43,467 nucleotides of DNA from Labilithrix sp. (GTDB lineage Bacteria; Myxococcota_A; Polyangia; Polyangiales; Polyangiaceae): positions 1 through 43,467 of the forward strand of contig JAHBWA010000071.1 of NCBI GenBank assembly GCA_019637195.1, written 5' to 3'. Of this stretch, positions 23,998-33,600 are shown one piece after another (the stretch's first letter is position 1; each line of letters begins with the position of its first letter). The translations under genes and the position numbers were made by a program. The notes under the pieces were generated by a model, which was not told the origin of the DNA, did not search any database, and saw only the letters and a program-made list of their open reading frames with translations.

Positions 23998-24003
23998 TAT
24001 GCT
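23998..24003 (+). promoter_or_regulatory. Extended -10 box 12 nt before the exported barrel-like protein
   Basis: TGC-TATGCT, 12 nt from ATG 24016. It gives a leader of about 6 nt, too short for a Shine-Dalgarno contact. Confidence 0.45.
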
Positions 24004-24015
24004 CGCGCCGTCTCG

Positions 24016-25098
24016 ATGAGGCGCTCCTTCCTTGCTGCAGCGGCCCTCGCGGCCACCTCCGCGTTCAGTCTCCCCGCGTGGGCGGACAAGATCGCGGTCT
24101 TGCCGTTCACCTCGCCGAACAACGTCCCTCGGCCCGAGCTCGACGAGGCGCGGCGGTGGGCGCTGGGCGCCGTCGTGAAGGAGAGGCACACGTTCGCCAC
24201 CGACGACGAGATGGTCTCCGCCGAGGCCGCGGTGAAGGACGGCGTCGCGGACACGACCCAGGAGTACCGGGCCGCAGGCAGCGCCGTGGGGGCCGACTGG
24301 ACGCTGACCGCGCAGGTCGAGCGCCGCGACCACCCGCCCGCGACGCTCCCGGACGGCAGCGAGGAGTCCGGCTTCACGACCTACCGCGTCGAGCTCGAGG
24401 CCTACCAGCTGAGCACCGGCCGGCTCGAGTCGCTCTCGCGCGAGATGCTGGCGGAGGACGCCGTCGACGACATCGCCGAGATGCTCGCGCTCCTCGTCCG
24501 GCCCGAGGGGATCGCCAACGCGGACATCCCGTGGTCGCGCACCGGCGTTCGCCGGCCGAAGCCGAAGCCGAAGGCGCCGCCCGCCCCGCCGCCGGTCCCG
24601 CCGCCCGAGCCCGAAGCGCCCCCCGCACCGCGTCCGGTCTACGGCGCGGGACATCCGGTCGCGATCGGCGCGTCGATCGGCGTGACGAACGCGTTGGTCC
24701 GACCCGACAACGCGCGCGGGCCGTCGTGGGCGATGCCGATCGGCGTGGCGATCGGCTACGCGCTCCCGGAGAGCGCGCCCGGCCTGGAGCTCCGGGGGAA
24801 CCTCACGAGCCAGGTCGTCGGGCCGCGCGCGCTCGAGCTCTCCGCGGGAGCGCGCTACGCGCTCGCGCCGCTTCGCGGGGCCCGGCTGTTCATCGGGCCC
24901 GAGCTCCTCGTCGGGGCGCACGTCGCGCTCGGCGCCGACAAGGTCACCCGGTTCTTGACCCACGGCGCGCTCTTCCTCGCGTACGGCATCACGGAGAACG
25001 TGCAGGCCGAGATCGCGGGCGATCTCGCGGCGGCGCTCGGCGGCGCGGGGACGCTCCTGCTCGGTGGCGGGACGGCGCGCGCCGTCGTTCGCTTCTAG
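24016..25098 (+). CDS. Exported protein with Pro-rich linker and beta-barrel-like C-terminus
   Basis: A 360-residue protein with a Sec signal ending SLPAWA. Residues 25-170 are a soluble domain (DKIAVLPFTSPNNVPRPELD, ADWTLTAQVERRD), similar in style to the TolB/GNA1162-type 'IAVLPF' domains that occur in myxobacterial envelope proteins. A KPKPKAPPAPPP linker (about 178-205) follows. The rest alternates hydrophobic and polar residues with Gly and ends in Arg-Phe, suggesting a small outer-membrane beta-barrel. The function is unknown. ATG 24016 lies 12 nt after a TGC-TATGCT box. Confidence 0.6.
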   Translation: MRRSFLAAAALAATSAFSLPAWADKIAVLPFTSPNNVPRPELDEARRWALGAVVKERHTFATDDEMVSAEAAVKDGVADTTQEYRAAGSAVGADWTLTAQVERRDHPPATLPDGSEESGFTTYRVELEAYQLSTGRLESLSREMLAEDAVDDIAEMLALLVRPEGIANADIPWSRTGVRRPKPKPKAPPAPPPVPPPEPEAPPAPRPVYGAGHPVAIGASIGVTNALVRPDNARGPSWAMPIGVAIGYALPESAPGLELRGNLTSQVVGPRALELSAGARYALAPLRGARLFIGPELLVGAHVALGADKVTRFLTHGALFLAYGITENVQAEIAGDLAAALGGAGTLLLGGGTARAVVRF

Positions 25099-25164
25099 GG
25101 CCGACGGGTCTCTCGCCGTGGAGCCGCTCCTCGTCCTGTCGCTCCGCCGCCCGAGGACCGCCCG

Positions 25165-25644
25165 GTGACCGAGCTCGACGTCGTTCGCCTGTCCACCCGC
25201 CGAGACACGACGCGCCTCGGCGCGCGCATCGCGAGGGCGCTCGAGCCCGGCGATCTCGTCCTGCTCTCGGGCGATCTCGGCGCGGGCAAGACGTTCCTGG
25301 CGCGGGCCGTCGCGCGTGCGCGCGGCGTGCCGGTCGACGTCGCGATCGCGAGCCCGACCTTCACGCTCGTGCAGGAGTACGAGACGCCACGCGGAGTGCT
25401 CCTCCACGTCGATCTCTACCGGCTCCGCGACGAGGACGATCGCGCGAAGACGGTGAGCGACGTCCGGCGCCTCGGGCTCGACGAGCGCCGCGCGGAGGGG
25501 GCGATCGTCCTCGTCGAGTGGGGCGAGGGGCTCGAGGGCGAGCTCGGGGGCGCCGCGTCGCTCTCGGTCTCGATGACGCTCGACGCGGCCGGACGCGCCG
25601 CGTCGCTCTCCGGCCTTCGACGCGCCGCTGTCCGCGCGCGCTGA
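25165..25644 (+). CDS. tsaE: tRNA threonylcarbamoyladenosine biosynthesis ATPase TsaE
   Basis: The ATPase of the t6A complex, working with TsaB and TsaD to put threonylcarbamoyl on A37 of ANN-decoding tRNAs (cytoplasm). The Walker A loop is GDLGAGKT (36-43). The family segments SPTFTLVQEYET, LLHVDLYRL and VEWGE are all present. The length, 159 residues, is normal. The start is GTG 25165. It follows the exported barrel-like protein by 66 bp and may share its transcript; the other t6A genes are not in the window. Confidence 0.95.
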   Translation: MTELDVVRLSTRRDTTRLGARIARALEPGDLVLLSGDLGAGKTFLARAVARARGVPVDVAIASPTFTLVQEYETPRGVLLHVDLYRLRDEDDRAKTVSDVRRLGLDERRAEGAIVLVEWGEGLEGELGGAASLSVSMTLDAAGRAASLSGLRRAAVRAR

Positions 25645-25696
25645 ACGTGCGGGGGCCGCCGGCGCGGCCCCCCGGGTGGCCCCAGCCTGCGGCCTA

Positions 25697-26167
25697 TCAG
25701 GTTCGCCCTTCCCAGATCGATTCGTCCCTCTTGTCCGACTTCATGTCGAACCGGCCCCACTCGGACAGCGGCGTCCGCTCTCCCTTCTGGTGGGCCTCCT
25801 CGCTCTTGTAATAGAAGAGGAACTTGAGCGGGATCGCCGCGTCGCTCACGAGCGTGGTGAGCTCCGAGACGCCTTTGATCTTCCCGTCGCGCCTCGCGAA
25901 CACCGTCACGTCGATGTGCGCCGTGTCGAACTCGAGGTCGACGTCGACCTCGATGAGCGCGTACTGGGCGCCTTCTTTCTTGAACTTGTCCGAGTAGTCG
26001 ACGTCGGTCCAGAGGTAGACGAGGTTGCGGTCCTGCTCGCTGTACTTGTAGGCCTCGGACGAGTCGGCGCTCATGCCGCCGGCGGTCATCCCGGTCGAGA
26101 CCTTGATCCCGTGGATCGCGATGGAGCGCACGTTGCTCAGCTTCGTCACGTGAAAGTAGGTCGGCAT
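25697..26167 (-). CDS. Small protein with ADP-ribosyltransferase-like N-terminus
   Basis: A 156-residue protein. The beginning, TYFHVTKLSNVRSIAIHGIK, has the pattern (hydrophobic-x-H-x-T ... N-x-x-S-I-x-x-x-G-I) of many ADP-ribosyltransferase-fold proteins (DarT, Tpt1/KptA, DUF3990 groups). A later NLVYLWTDVDYSDKF and YALIEVDVDL also fit the strands of that fold. The usual third catalytic Glu cannot be placed securely. It could be an effector, an RNA/protein modifier or a non-catalytic relative. The start has GAGGGG 3-4 nt upstream. It follows the receptor kinase gene by 42 bp on the same strand, though a TAGACT box near 26200 may give it its own promoter. Confidence 0.6.
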   Translation of the reverse strand: MPTYFHVTKLSNVRSIAIHGIKVSTGMTAGGMSADSSEAYKYSEQDRNLVYLWTDVDYSDKFKKEGAQYALIEVDVDLEFDTAHIDVTVFARRDGKIKGVSELTTLVSDAAIPLKFLFYYKSEEAHQKGERTPLSEWGRFDMKSDKRDESIWEGRT

Positions 26168-26209
26168 GTTCCCCTCGGCGTGATTCGTGGAATCCGAACA
26201 GTCTACGCA

Positions 26210-27853
26210 TCAATCGGGCGCGCACTCCAGCTTCCCCGCCGCCGGAGCGCCGGTGAGCCAGTCGATGCCCTCGCAGCGCGCACCCGCGACGCCAGGCCGG
26301 CGGATGTCGTTCGACTGACGGCACGCGGAGCAGAAGACCTCGCTCGTGACGACGGTGTTCACCGGCGCGAGCATCGAGCCGCGACGGTAGCCGACGCACG
26401 CTGATCCCCGCGCCTGGATGTCCTCCCCGAAGCCGAACTCCTGGCACTCCGCGGTGCGGTCGCCCATCACCCAGGGGACCTTGCACAGGTCCGTGAAGAG
26501 CGCGCCCGCGGGATCCGGACACGAGCACGCCGGCCCGGCCACGAAGCAGAGCTGGTAGCCGTGCGCGTCCATGCACCGGCACCGCTTCCTCGTGGTGCGG
26601 GCGCCGCCGCTCCGTGCGTCGGTGCTCGCGTCGTGTCCGGGCGTCACGGGCGGCTCGCTCGCGTCGGGGCGCTCGGGCGGCCCGACGGGGCTCGGCGGGG
26701 GAGGCGGGCTCGGCGTCGTAGGGTCCGGCGTCGTAGGGTCCGGCGTCGCGGCCTCGGCGGACGCAGCGTCGGCGCCCGGGGCCTCCGCGCGCGGGCGTAG
26801 CAGGTGAAGCCCCGCGCCGACGGCGAGACCGGCGGCGAGGAGGGGCGCCGCGGCGCTCGCGACGAAGAGCCGCCACCGAGGCGACCGAGGCGACGCGCCT
26901 GTCGGCGCTCTCGCGCTGCCGTCACGGTGCGTCGGCGCTCTCGCGTCGCCGTCACGGTGCGTCGGCGCTCTCGCGCCGCCGTCACGGCGGGTCGGCGCTC
27001 TCGCGCCGCCGTCACGGCGCGTCGCCGCGGGCTCCTGAGCCGGCGTGAGGGCCGCGAGGAGCTCGTCCATCGACGCGAAGCGAGCGTCCGGCGTGCGGGC
27101 GAGGGCGCGATCGACAGCCGCGGTGACCGGGCCCGGAAGCTCGGGGCGCTGCGTGGCGAGCGGTGGCGGCGTCGCCAGGGGGAAGCCGGCCGCGAGGTGA
27201 CGTGGATGAAGTCCGGCGAGGAGCTGGTACGCGATGACGCCCCAGGCGAACTGGTCGGCGCGCGCGTCGACGTTCGTGGACACCGTCTGCTCGGGAGCCA
27301 TGTAGGACGGCGTCCCGAGCAAGAGGTCCTCGCGCGTCGCGAACGTGGAGGGGTGCGGGGAGGCAGCGGGGGCGAGGCGCTTCGCGATCCCGAAATCGAC
27401 GAGGATGGGGCGCCCGTCGCGATCGATGACGACGTTGGCCGGCTTCAGATCGCGATGAACGACGCCCTGACGGTGCGCATCGCGCAGGCTCTCTGCGACG
27501 CCGATCAGCAGCGCGAGGGCCGTCTCGCTCGGCATCACGCCGCGCAGCCGCGCCGAGAGCGGTTGGCCGTCGATCCATTTCATCGCGAGATACGGCGTGC
27601 CGTCGACGTCGCCGACGTCGAGGATCTCGACGACGCCCGGCGCGCTGATCGACGCGAGGATGCGAGCCTCGCGTGAGAAGCGGAGCCTCGCGTCGTCGTT
27701 CGGATCGCCGCTCTCGTCGTGCATCACCTTCAGCGCGACGAGCCGGTTCAGGGTGAGGTCGCGCGCGCGGTAGACGCTGCCCATCCCGCCGGCGCCGATC
27801 CGGCCCTCGATGCTGTAGCGGCCGAAGCGGCCCCCCACCTGCGGCTCCGGCAT
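26210..27853 (-). CDS. Receptor-type Ser/Thr protein kinase with Cys-rich outer domain
   Basis: A 547-residue membrane kinase. The kinase domain (about 10-270) has GRIGAGGMGSVY, the ATP-binding Lys42, Glu62, the catalytic VVHRDLKPAN (Asp135, Asn140), DFG (153-155) and APE (YMAPEQ); it is complete and likely active. A linker of four ten-residue repeats (RRDGGARAPT type) precedes a transmembrane helix (about 322-345). Outside the cell are a Pro/Thr/Asp linker and a compact domain with about ten cysteines, beginning KRCRCMDAHGYQLC. Such a domain would sense something in the periplasm or at the surface, but the ligand is unknown. The ATG lies 8 nt after TATACT. Confidence 0.88.
   Translation of the reverse strand: MPEPQVGGRFGRYSIEGRIGAGGMGSVYRARDLTLNRLVALKVMHDESGDPNDDARLRFSREARILASISAPGVVEILDVGDVDGTPYLAMKWIDGQPLSARLRGVMPSETALALLIGVAESLRDAHRQGVVHRDLKPANVVIDRDGRPILVDFGIAKRLAPAASPHPSTFATREDLLLGTPSYMAPEQTVSTNVDARADQFAWGVIAYQLLAGLHPRHLAAGFPLATPPPLATQRPELPGPVTAAVDRALARTPDARFASMDELLAALTPAQEPAATRRDGGARAPTRRDGGARAPTHRDGDARAPTHRDGSARAPTGASPRSPRWRLFVASAAAPLLAAGLAVGAGLHLLRPRAEAPGADAASAEAATPDPTTPDPTTPSPPPPPSPVGPPERPDASEPPVTPGHDASTDARSGGARTTRKRCRCMDAHGYQLCFVAGPACSCPDPAGALFTDLCKVPWVMGDRTAECQEFGFGEDIQARGSACVGYRRGSMLAPVNTVVTSEVFCSACRQSNDIRRPGVAGARCEGIDWLTGAPAAGKLECAPD
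26901..27020 (-). repeat. 30-bp in-frame repeat in the receptor kinase
   Basis: Four units of 30 bp (26901, 26931, 26961, 26991), each encoding ten residues of the type HRDGSARAPT, between the kinase domain and the membrane segment. Confidence 0.85.
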
Positions 27854-27861
27854 GCGGAGGC

Positions 27862-27867
27862 AGTATA
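27862..27867 (-). promoter_or_regulatory. -10 box 8 nt before the receptor kinase
   Basis: Minus-strand TATACT with 8 nt to ATG 27853. The overlapping plus-strand TATAGG could serve the divergent PHP gene. Confidence 0.5.
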
Positions 27868-27979
27868 GGTGGCCGAGCTCGGCCGTGGGGGGCAGGCTCG
27901 GCCCGGCGCGACCGCCGGGCGTGCGTGGCGGGCGGAGGGTGCGCCGCGCGCCCGTTTCTGGTCTCATCTCCAGGAGGAC

Positions 27980-30448
27980 GTGCAGAGGCAAGCGACACCC
28001 CGCCGGGACCTCTTCGGCGTCGCCATCGTCGCGGCGCTCGTCGCGCTCGCGCTCGCGTTCGGAGCGCAGCGTGGGCGTCGCACCCTCGCTGTGGTCGCGC
28101 GTACGGTCGACGTCACCGCGCTGAGCGGCAGCGCGGCGCTCTACACACTCTTCCCCACCGCGGGGCGCCTCGAGGTCGTGACCCCCGACGAGCGGAGCCG
28201 GCTCGACGTCGAGATGTCGCTCGTCGTCGACGGGATCGAGCGGCCCCTCGCGATGCGCCGCGCCGACGTGCATTTCAAGGACAAGTCGACCCTCGTCGGC
28301 GAGTTTCCGATCGAGCTCGGAGACGAGCGCGCCACCGGGACGCTCGAGCTCCGCATGGATCCGGCGACCGACCTCCTGACGGCGAGCCTCGGCGTCACGC
28401 ACGAGGCGGGCAGCTCGGACCACACCTACGCCCTCCGCTTCGGCCTCGCGCCCGAGGGCCGCACCGTGTACGTCCCCGGCGTCGGCGAGATCGGCGACGT
28501 CGCGAACATGCAGGCGCGGTCGGTCGTGCTCGACGACGAGATCCACCCCTTCGCGCTGCTCTCCGGTCAGGGGCCGCTCTCGATCACCGAGCTCGACCCG
28601 GACACGAATCAGCCCGGCGCGCGCCCGCGCCTCGTGGTCTCGGCGCGTACGGAGCTCGCGCCCGAGCGCGCCAAGGGCGCGGCCGCCGGAAAGCCGGCGC
28701 GCCTCGACATCGCGATCCTGGTCGGCGGATCGAGCCAGGCGCTCTGGGGCCGGCTCTACCAGCTCTCGCGGATGACCGTCGCGAAGGTCACCGGCGTCGT
28801 CACCGGCACGAACGAGCGCGCGCACGTGATCGCGCTCGACGAGGACGGCCACCCGCGGATCCGCGCGCTCGTCGATCCAGACGGGCGCTTCACGATCGAG
28901 GCGCCGACGATCGCGCGCCAGTGGTTCGCCGCGCTCGAGGCCGTACACACGAGCGCGCCGGTGCGCTTCGTCCCCGGCACCCCGTGGGACCTCAAGCTCG
29001 ACGTCTCCGCCGGCGGCGAGCTCCACGTGAAGGTGACCGACGGCGACACCGGTCAGCCGCTGATCGCGCGCCTCATCGTCAAGGGGATCGACGGGACGAT
29101 CGATCCGAGCTTCGGTCCGGACTACCGCGCCTCCGGAGCCGGGCCGCTGATGGACATCCTCGAGGGGGAGGTCCAGACGCCGCTCCCCGCCGGCCGCTAC
29201 CGCGTCGCGGCGACGAAGGGGATCGAGTGGAGCGTCGACTCGCAGATCGTCGACATCACCAGCGGTCACCTGAAGGCGATCGAGCTCTCCCCGAGGCACG
29301 TCGTACCGACGCCCGGGATGGTCGGCTGCGACGTCCACGTGCACGCGCGTCCGAGCTTCGACAGCCCCGTCACCCCCGAGGATCGTGTGCTCTCGCTGGT
29401 GTCGGCGGGCGTCGATTTCGCGGTGCCGACCGAGCACAACATGGTCGGCGACTACGCGCCGGCGCTCGAGGTGCTGCACATCGGCAAGCAGCTGGCTCAC
29501 GTGCCCGGCGTCGAGGTCACGACGTACAACCCCAGGTTCGGGCACTTCGGCGTCTTCCCGTACACCGTCGGCGCGAGCGTCCCGCCGTACAAAGGGACCA
29601 CGGTGAACGCCCTCGTAGCGGCCGCGCGGAGGAGCGACGCGTCGCGCGTGGTGCAGGTGAACCACCCGCGCATGGCGCAGAACATCGGTCACTTCAGCAT
29701 CATCAACTTCGACCCGAAGAGCCCGCGCGCCCCGGCCGTCGCGGCCTTCGACACGATCGAGGTCTACAACGGCTACGAGCTGTCGAAGCGCGAGCTGACC
29801 GAGCGCGTGATGGAGGACTGGTTTGCCCTCCTCAACTTCGGAAGGCGGGTCGCCGCGACGGGATCGAGCGACTCGCACCGGATCCAGTACCAGTGGGCGG
29901 GCTACCCGCGCACCTACGCGCTGCTCGACCCACGCGCGGCCGGTGACACCGGGCTCCCGATCGACACGCGTGAGGTCGTCGCGGCGCTGAAGAAGGGGAG
30001 GAGCTTCGTCTCGAGCGGTCCGATCGTCGAGCTGGAGCTCTCCGATGGCGGGCGCGCGGCGCGGCCGGGCGACGAGCTCGCCCGCGGCGCTCCGCTCGGC
30101 GGGCGGCTCCGCGTCCGCGCTGCGCCGTGGATCGACGTCACGTCGGTCGAGGTCATCGCCGGCGTCCCGCTCCCGACGGGAGGTCAAGCGGGCGGCGCGC
30201 CGGGGCCCACCGTGTCGCTCTTCAAGCGCGCGATCGCCTCGCGTCCGACCGACATGGCGAAGGGCGCGGGCTCCCTGAACGAGGCCGAGGCGCGCACGCT
30301 CCGCTTCGACTCCGAGCTGGAGCTCCAGCCGCCCGAGAACGCGCGGTGGGTGATCGCGATCGTCCGGGGAGAGCGTCAGATGGACGACGCGCTCCCGTTC
30401 ATGCCGATCCAGCCGCTGGCCTTCACGAACCCGATCTACCTGAAGTGA
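27980..30448 (+). CDS. Membrane-anchored PHP-domain metallohydrolase (CehA/McbA-like)
   Basis: An 822-residue protein with one N-terminal membrane helix (LFGVAIVAALVALALAF), a large beta-rich part (about 40-450) and a C-terminal PHP metal-dependent hydrolase domain. The PHP motifs are GCDVHVHAR, VPTEHN, VVQVNHPR and ATGSSDSH, which provide the His/Asp metal ligands. The order fits the CehA/McbA family of phosphoesterases and carbamate hydrolases. The substrate is unknown. Placement is likely periplasmic or membrane-bound. The start is uncertain: GTG 27980 is used because it directly precedes the membrane helix, though AGGAGG lies only 2 nt before it; GTG 27869 is an earlier option. Confidence 0.8.
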   Translation: MQRQATPRRDLFGVAIVAALVALALAFGAQRGRRTLAVVARTVDVTALSGSAALYTLFPTAGRLEVVTPDERSRLDVEMSLVVDGIERPLAMRRADVHFKDKSTLVGEFPIELGDERATGTLELRMDPATDLLTASLGVTHEAGSSDHTYALRFGLAPEGRTVYVPGVGEIGDVANMQARSVVLDDEIHPFALLSGQGPLSITELDPDTNQPGARPRLVVSARTELAPERAKGAAAGKPARLDIAILVGGSSQALWGRLYQLSRMTVAKVTGVVTGTNERAHVIALDEDGHPRIRALVDPDGRFTIEAPTIARQWFAALEAVHTSAPVRFVPGTPWDLKLDVSAGGELHVKVTDGDTGQPLIARLIVKGIDGTIDPSFGPDYRASGAGPLMDILEGEVQTPLPAGRYRVAATKGIEWSVDSQIVDITSGHLKAIELSPRHVVPTPGMVGCDVHVHARPSFDSPVTPEDRVLSLVSAGVDFAVPTEHNMVGDYAPALEVLHIGKQLAHVPGVEVTTYNPRFGHFGVFPYTVGASVPPYKGTTVNALVAAARRSDASRVVQVNHPRMAQNIGHFSIINFDPKSPRAPAVAAFDTIEVYNGYELSKRELTERVMEDWFALLNFGRRVAATGSSDSHRIQYQWAGYPRTYALLDPRAAGDTGLPIDTREVVAALKKGRSFVSSGPIVELELSDGGRAARPGDELARGAPLGGRLRVRAAPWIDVTSVEVIAGVPLPTGGQAGGAPGPTVSLFKRAIASRPTDMAKGAGSLNEAEARTLRFDSELELQPPENARWVIAIVRGERQMDDALPFMPIQPLAFTNPIYLK

Positions 30449-30591
30449 GCCAGCCGCCGGCGCTGGGGTCGAGCTCGGGTCCTGGCCCTCGAGCGGGTGA
30501 GCCTTTCGGGCGTCACCGGGCGCCTCGTAGAGGGGGCGAGGCCGCGGCTCCCGCTCCTCCTCGCCCGCTGCGGCGCGCCGCGATTTGGTGC

Positions 30592-30597
30592 TAGCTT
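30592..30597 (+). promoter_or_regulatory. Extended -10 box 10 nt before the large kinase
   Basis: TGC-TAGCTT with 10 nt to GTG 30608. It supports that start over the upstream ATG at 30497, which would include this box in the coding sequence. Confidence 0.45.
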
Positions 30598-30607
30598 CAC
30601 CCCTTCC

Positions 30608-33600
30608 GTGAACACGACGTTCGGGCGCTACCGCCTCCTCGAGAGGCTCGGCCAAGGCGGCATGGCCGAGGTCTTCAAGGCCAAGAGCTACGGCGTCGAG
30701 GGCTTCGAGAAGGTCGTCGTCATCAAGCGGATCCTCCCCGAGCTCGCGCAGTCCGACGAGTTCGTCGAGATGTTCATCCACGAGGCGAAGCTCGCCGTCC
30801 GCCTGTCGCACGCCAACATCGTGCAGGTCTTCGATCTCGGCATCGCGCCGGGCTCGGTCACCGGCGGCATGCCCACGCCGGACGCCTACTACATGGCGAT
30901 GGAGTACGTGAACGGGCTCGACCTCGCGACGCTCCTCGCCAGGTGCCGCCGCGCGCAGGTCGAGGTCCCCGTCGAGATGGCCGTCTACGTCGCCGCCGAG
31001 GTCGCCAAGGGGCTCGACCACGCGCACCGCCGGCGCGACGAGCAGAGCCAGCCGCTCAACATCGTCCACCTCGACGTCTCGCCGCAGAACATCCTCATCT
31101 CGCTCGAGGGCGAGGTCAAGGTCACCGACTTCGGCATCGCCAAGGCGCGCGGGGCGCTCGAGCCCTCCGGGATGGAGGACACGCGCAACCACCGGCTCCA
31201 GGGCAAGTTCGGCTACATGAGCCCGGAGCACGCGGCGGGCGAGGCCGTCGACGCGCGGAGCGATCTCTTCTCGCTCGGCGCCGTCCTCTACGAGATGCTC
31301 GCGGGGGTCAACCCGTTCACGGCGCCGACGTCGTTCGAGACGCTGCGCCGCGTGCAGGCCTGCGAGTGCCCGCCCGTCGAGCTCCTCCGGCCGGACGTCC
31401 CGCCCGAGCTCGTCGCGCTCCTCAAGGGCGCGATGGCGCTGCAGATGGACGCGCGGTTCGCCGACGCGGGGCGCATGTACGAGGCGCTCCTCGCGTTCCT
31501 CTACTCGCGCGGCGCCCCGAAGCCGCGCGGCGACGGTACGAGCGGGCGCCGCTTCAGCGCGCACGACCTGGCCGACTTCCTCGCCGGTTTCCGGATGCCC
31601 GACGAGACCGGGCCGTACGTCGTCCTCGACGCCGAGGGCGCGCCCTCGCAGGAGCGCACACCGGTGGAGGTGCCGGCCGCGCGCCGCGAGTACCCGTCGA
31701 TCACGAAGGTCGAGGTCGGCGTGCCGGTCGTCGACGTCGGCCGCGCGGCGGAGCTCGGCGAGCGCCGCGAGGTCACCGCGCTCGCGATCGAGCTGCCCGC
31801 GCCGCGCGGCACGAGCGTCCCGCCGCCGGGCGAGGGCAGCTCGCTCGGCGAGCGCGCGGCGGACGCGATCACGCGCTACGGCGGCCGCGTCGTCTCGCGC
31901 GAGCTCGAGCACATCACGGCGCTCTTCGGCGTCGCCGAGCCGGACGGGCGCGACACCGAGGTCGCCACCCGCTGCGCGCTGGTCGTCTTGCGCTCGCTCG
32001 CCGGCGCGAGGCAGCCGAGCGCCGGGCTCCACGTCGGACGCATCCACGTCACGAGCGACGGCGAGCCGACGAACGACGAACGACTCGCGAGCCTGGTGGC
32101 GACCGCCCGCGATCTCGCGCGTGTGCGCGAGGGCATGTGCGCCATCAGCGCCGCGGCGATGCGTCAGGTGCGGAACCTCTTCGTCTTCGACACGCTCGCC
32201 GAGTCGCGCCCGGGCGTGAGCGCGACCACGACGCTCCTCGTGAAGGAGGTCCGCGCCTCGAGCGAGGCCTTCGGGCGCTTCGTCGGGCGCCGCGACGAGC
32301 TCCGCGTCGTCGGCGAGATGCTGGCCAGCGCGACGCGGCGGACCGCGAGCGTCCTCACGGTCCGCGGGGACCACGGCGTCGGAAAGTCGCGCCTGCTCTA
32401 CGAGGTCGAGCGGCGTCTGCAGAAGGGCGGCTACAACGTCGGCTGGTACCTCGCGACCTGCTTGCCGCGCGGGACCGATCTGCCGCTCTCCGGAATTGGG
32501 TGCATGCTGCAGACTCTGTGCGGCGTCGCCGAGGGCGACTCGGAGCTCCGCATCCGGCAGGTCGAGCCGCGCCTCCGCGCGCTGGGGCTGCAGGACGACG
32601 AGGTCTTCGCGGTGCTCGCCGCGCTCGGCGCGTCGTCGTGGGCCGAGGATCCCGCCGGCCCCGCGGACCGCCCCGGCGAGCCTCGCCCGTCACGGCCGGC
32701 GGTGTCGGGCAACGCGAAGGGCCTGCTCGCGAACGCGTTCACGCGGATGGTCCAGCGGCTCTGCGAGGACCGGCCACACGCGCTCGCCTGGGACGCGGCG
32801 CACTCGATCGACGCCGACAGCTTCGCGCTGCTCGAGGGCGTGCTCGCGCGCATCCCGTCGTCGCGCTTCCTCGTCGTCTTCTCGGCGCGCGCCGGGTTCA
32901 GCCATCCGCTCGAGCGGCTCGGCGTCCACACGGCGCTCGATCTCACCGACCTCAAGCCCGAGGAGGTCGAGCGGCTCGTCGGCCTCCGCCTCGACGTCAC
33001 GCGGGTCCCGAACGAGCTCCTGCGCTTCGTGCGCGAACGCGCAGGCGGTCACCCGCAGATGATCGAGGAGGTGCTGAAGGCGCTCGTGGAGGCGCGCGCC
33101 GTCACCGTCGCCGACGGAGCCATCGTCAGCATGAAGCTGGTCGGGCAGGAGCTCTCGCTGCCGAAGACGCTCCGGGGCCTCGTCGCCTCACGGATCGCGC
33201 GGCTCGAGTCGCGTGACCGCGCGATCCTCCAGAGCGCGGCCGTGCTCGGCGACCCGATCAACGCCTCGATCCTCGGCCAGATGACCGACTCGCCGATGGT
33301 GACGCTCGAGAAATCGCTCGCCGCGCTGAAGGAGCGTGGGTTCCTCGTGCAGACGGGGCCGATCGAGCTCCGCTTCCACTCGCCGATCGTGCGCGAGGTC
33401 GTGGTCGACGCGCTCACCGCCGAGGCCGCGCGCGAGATGCACGCCGCGGCCGGCCTCGCGCTCGAGAACGCGCTCGGCGCTCAGGGCAAGAGCCCTGCGC
33501 ACCCGGCCGAGCACGCCGGACGCATCGCCACGCATCTGTACGCCTCCGGCGAGCGCGACAGCGCTGGGCTGTGGTTCTCGCGGAGCGCCGAGCGGCGGCT

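Noticed and set aside
21694..25407. A 1237-codon open frame on the minus strand
   Set aside because: It covers the antisense strand of the GAF-HisKA, metallo-beta-lactamase, barrel-like and tsaE genes; composition artefact.
26210..32374. A 2054-codon open frame on the minus strand
   Set aside because: Only its last 547 codons (from ATG 27853) are the receptor kinase. The remainder is antisense to the PHP and large kinase genes and consists of Arg/Asp/Val-rich sequence typical of open frames in GC-rich DNA.
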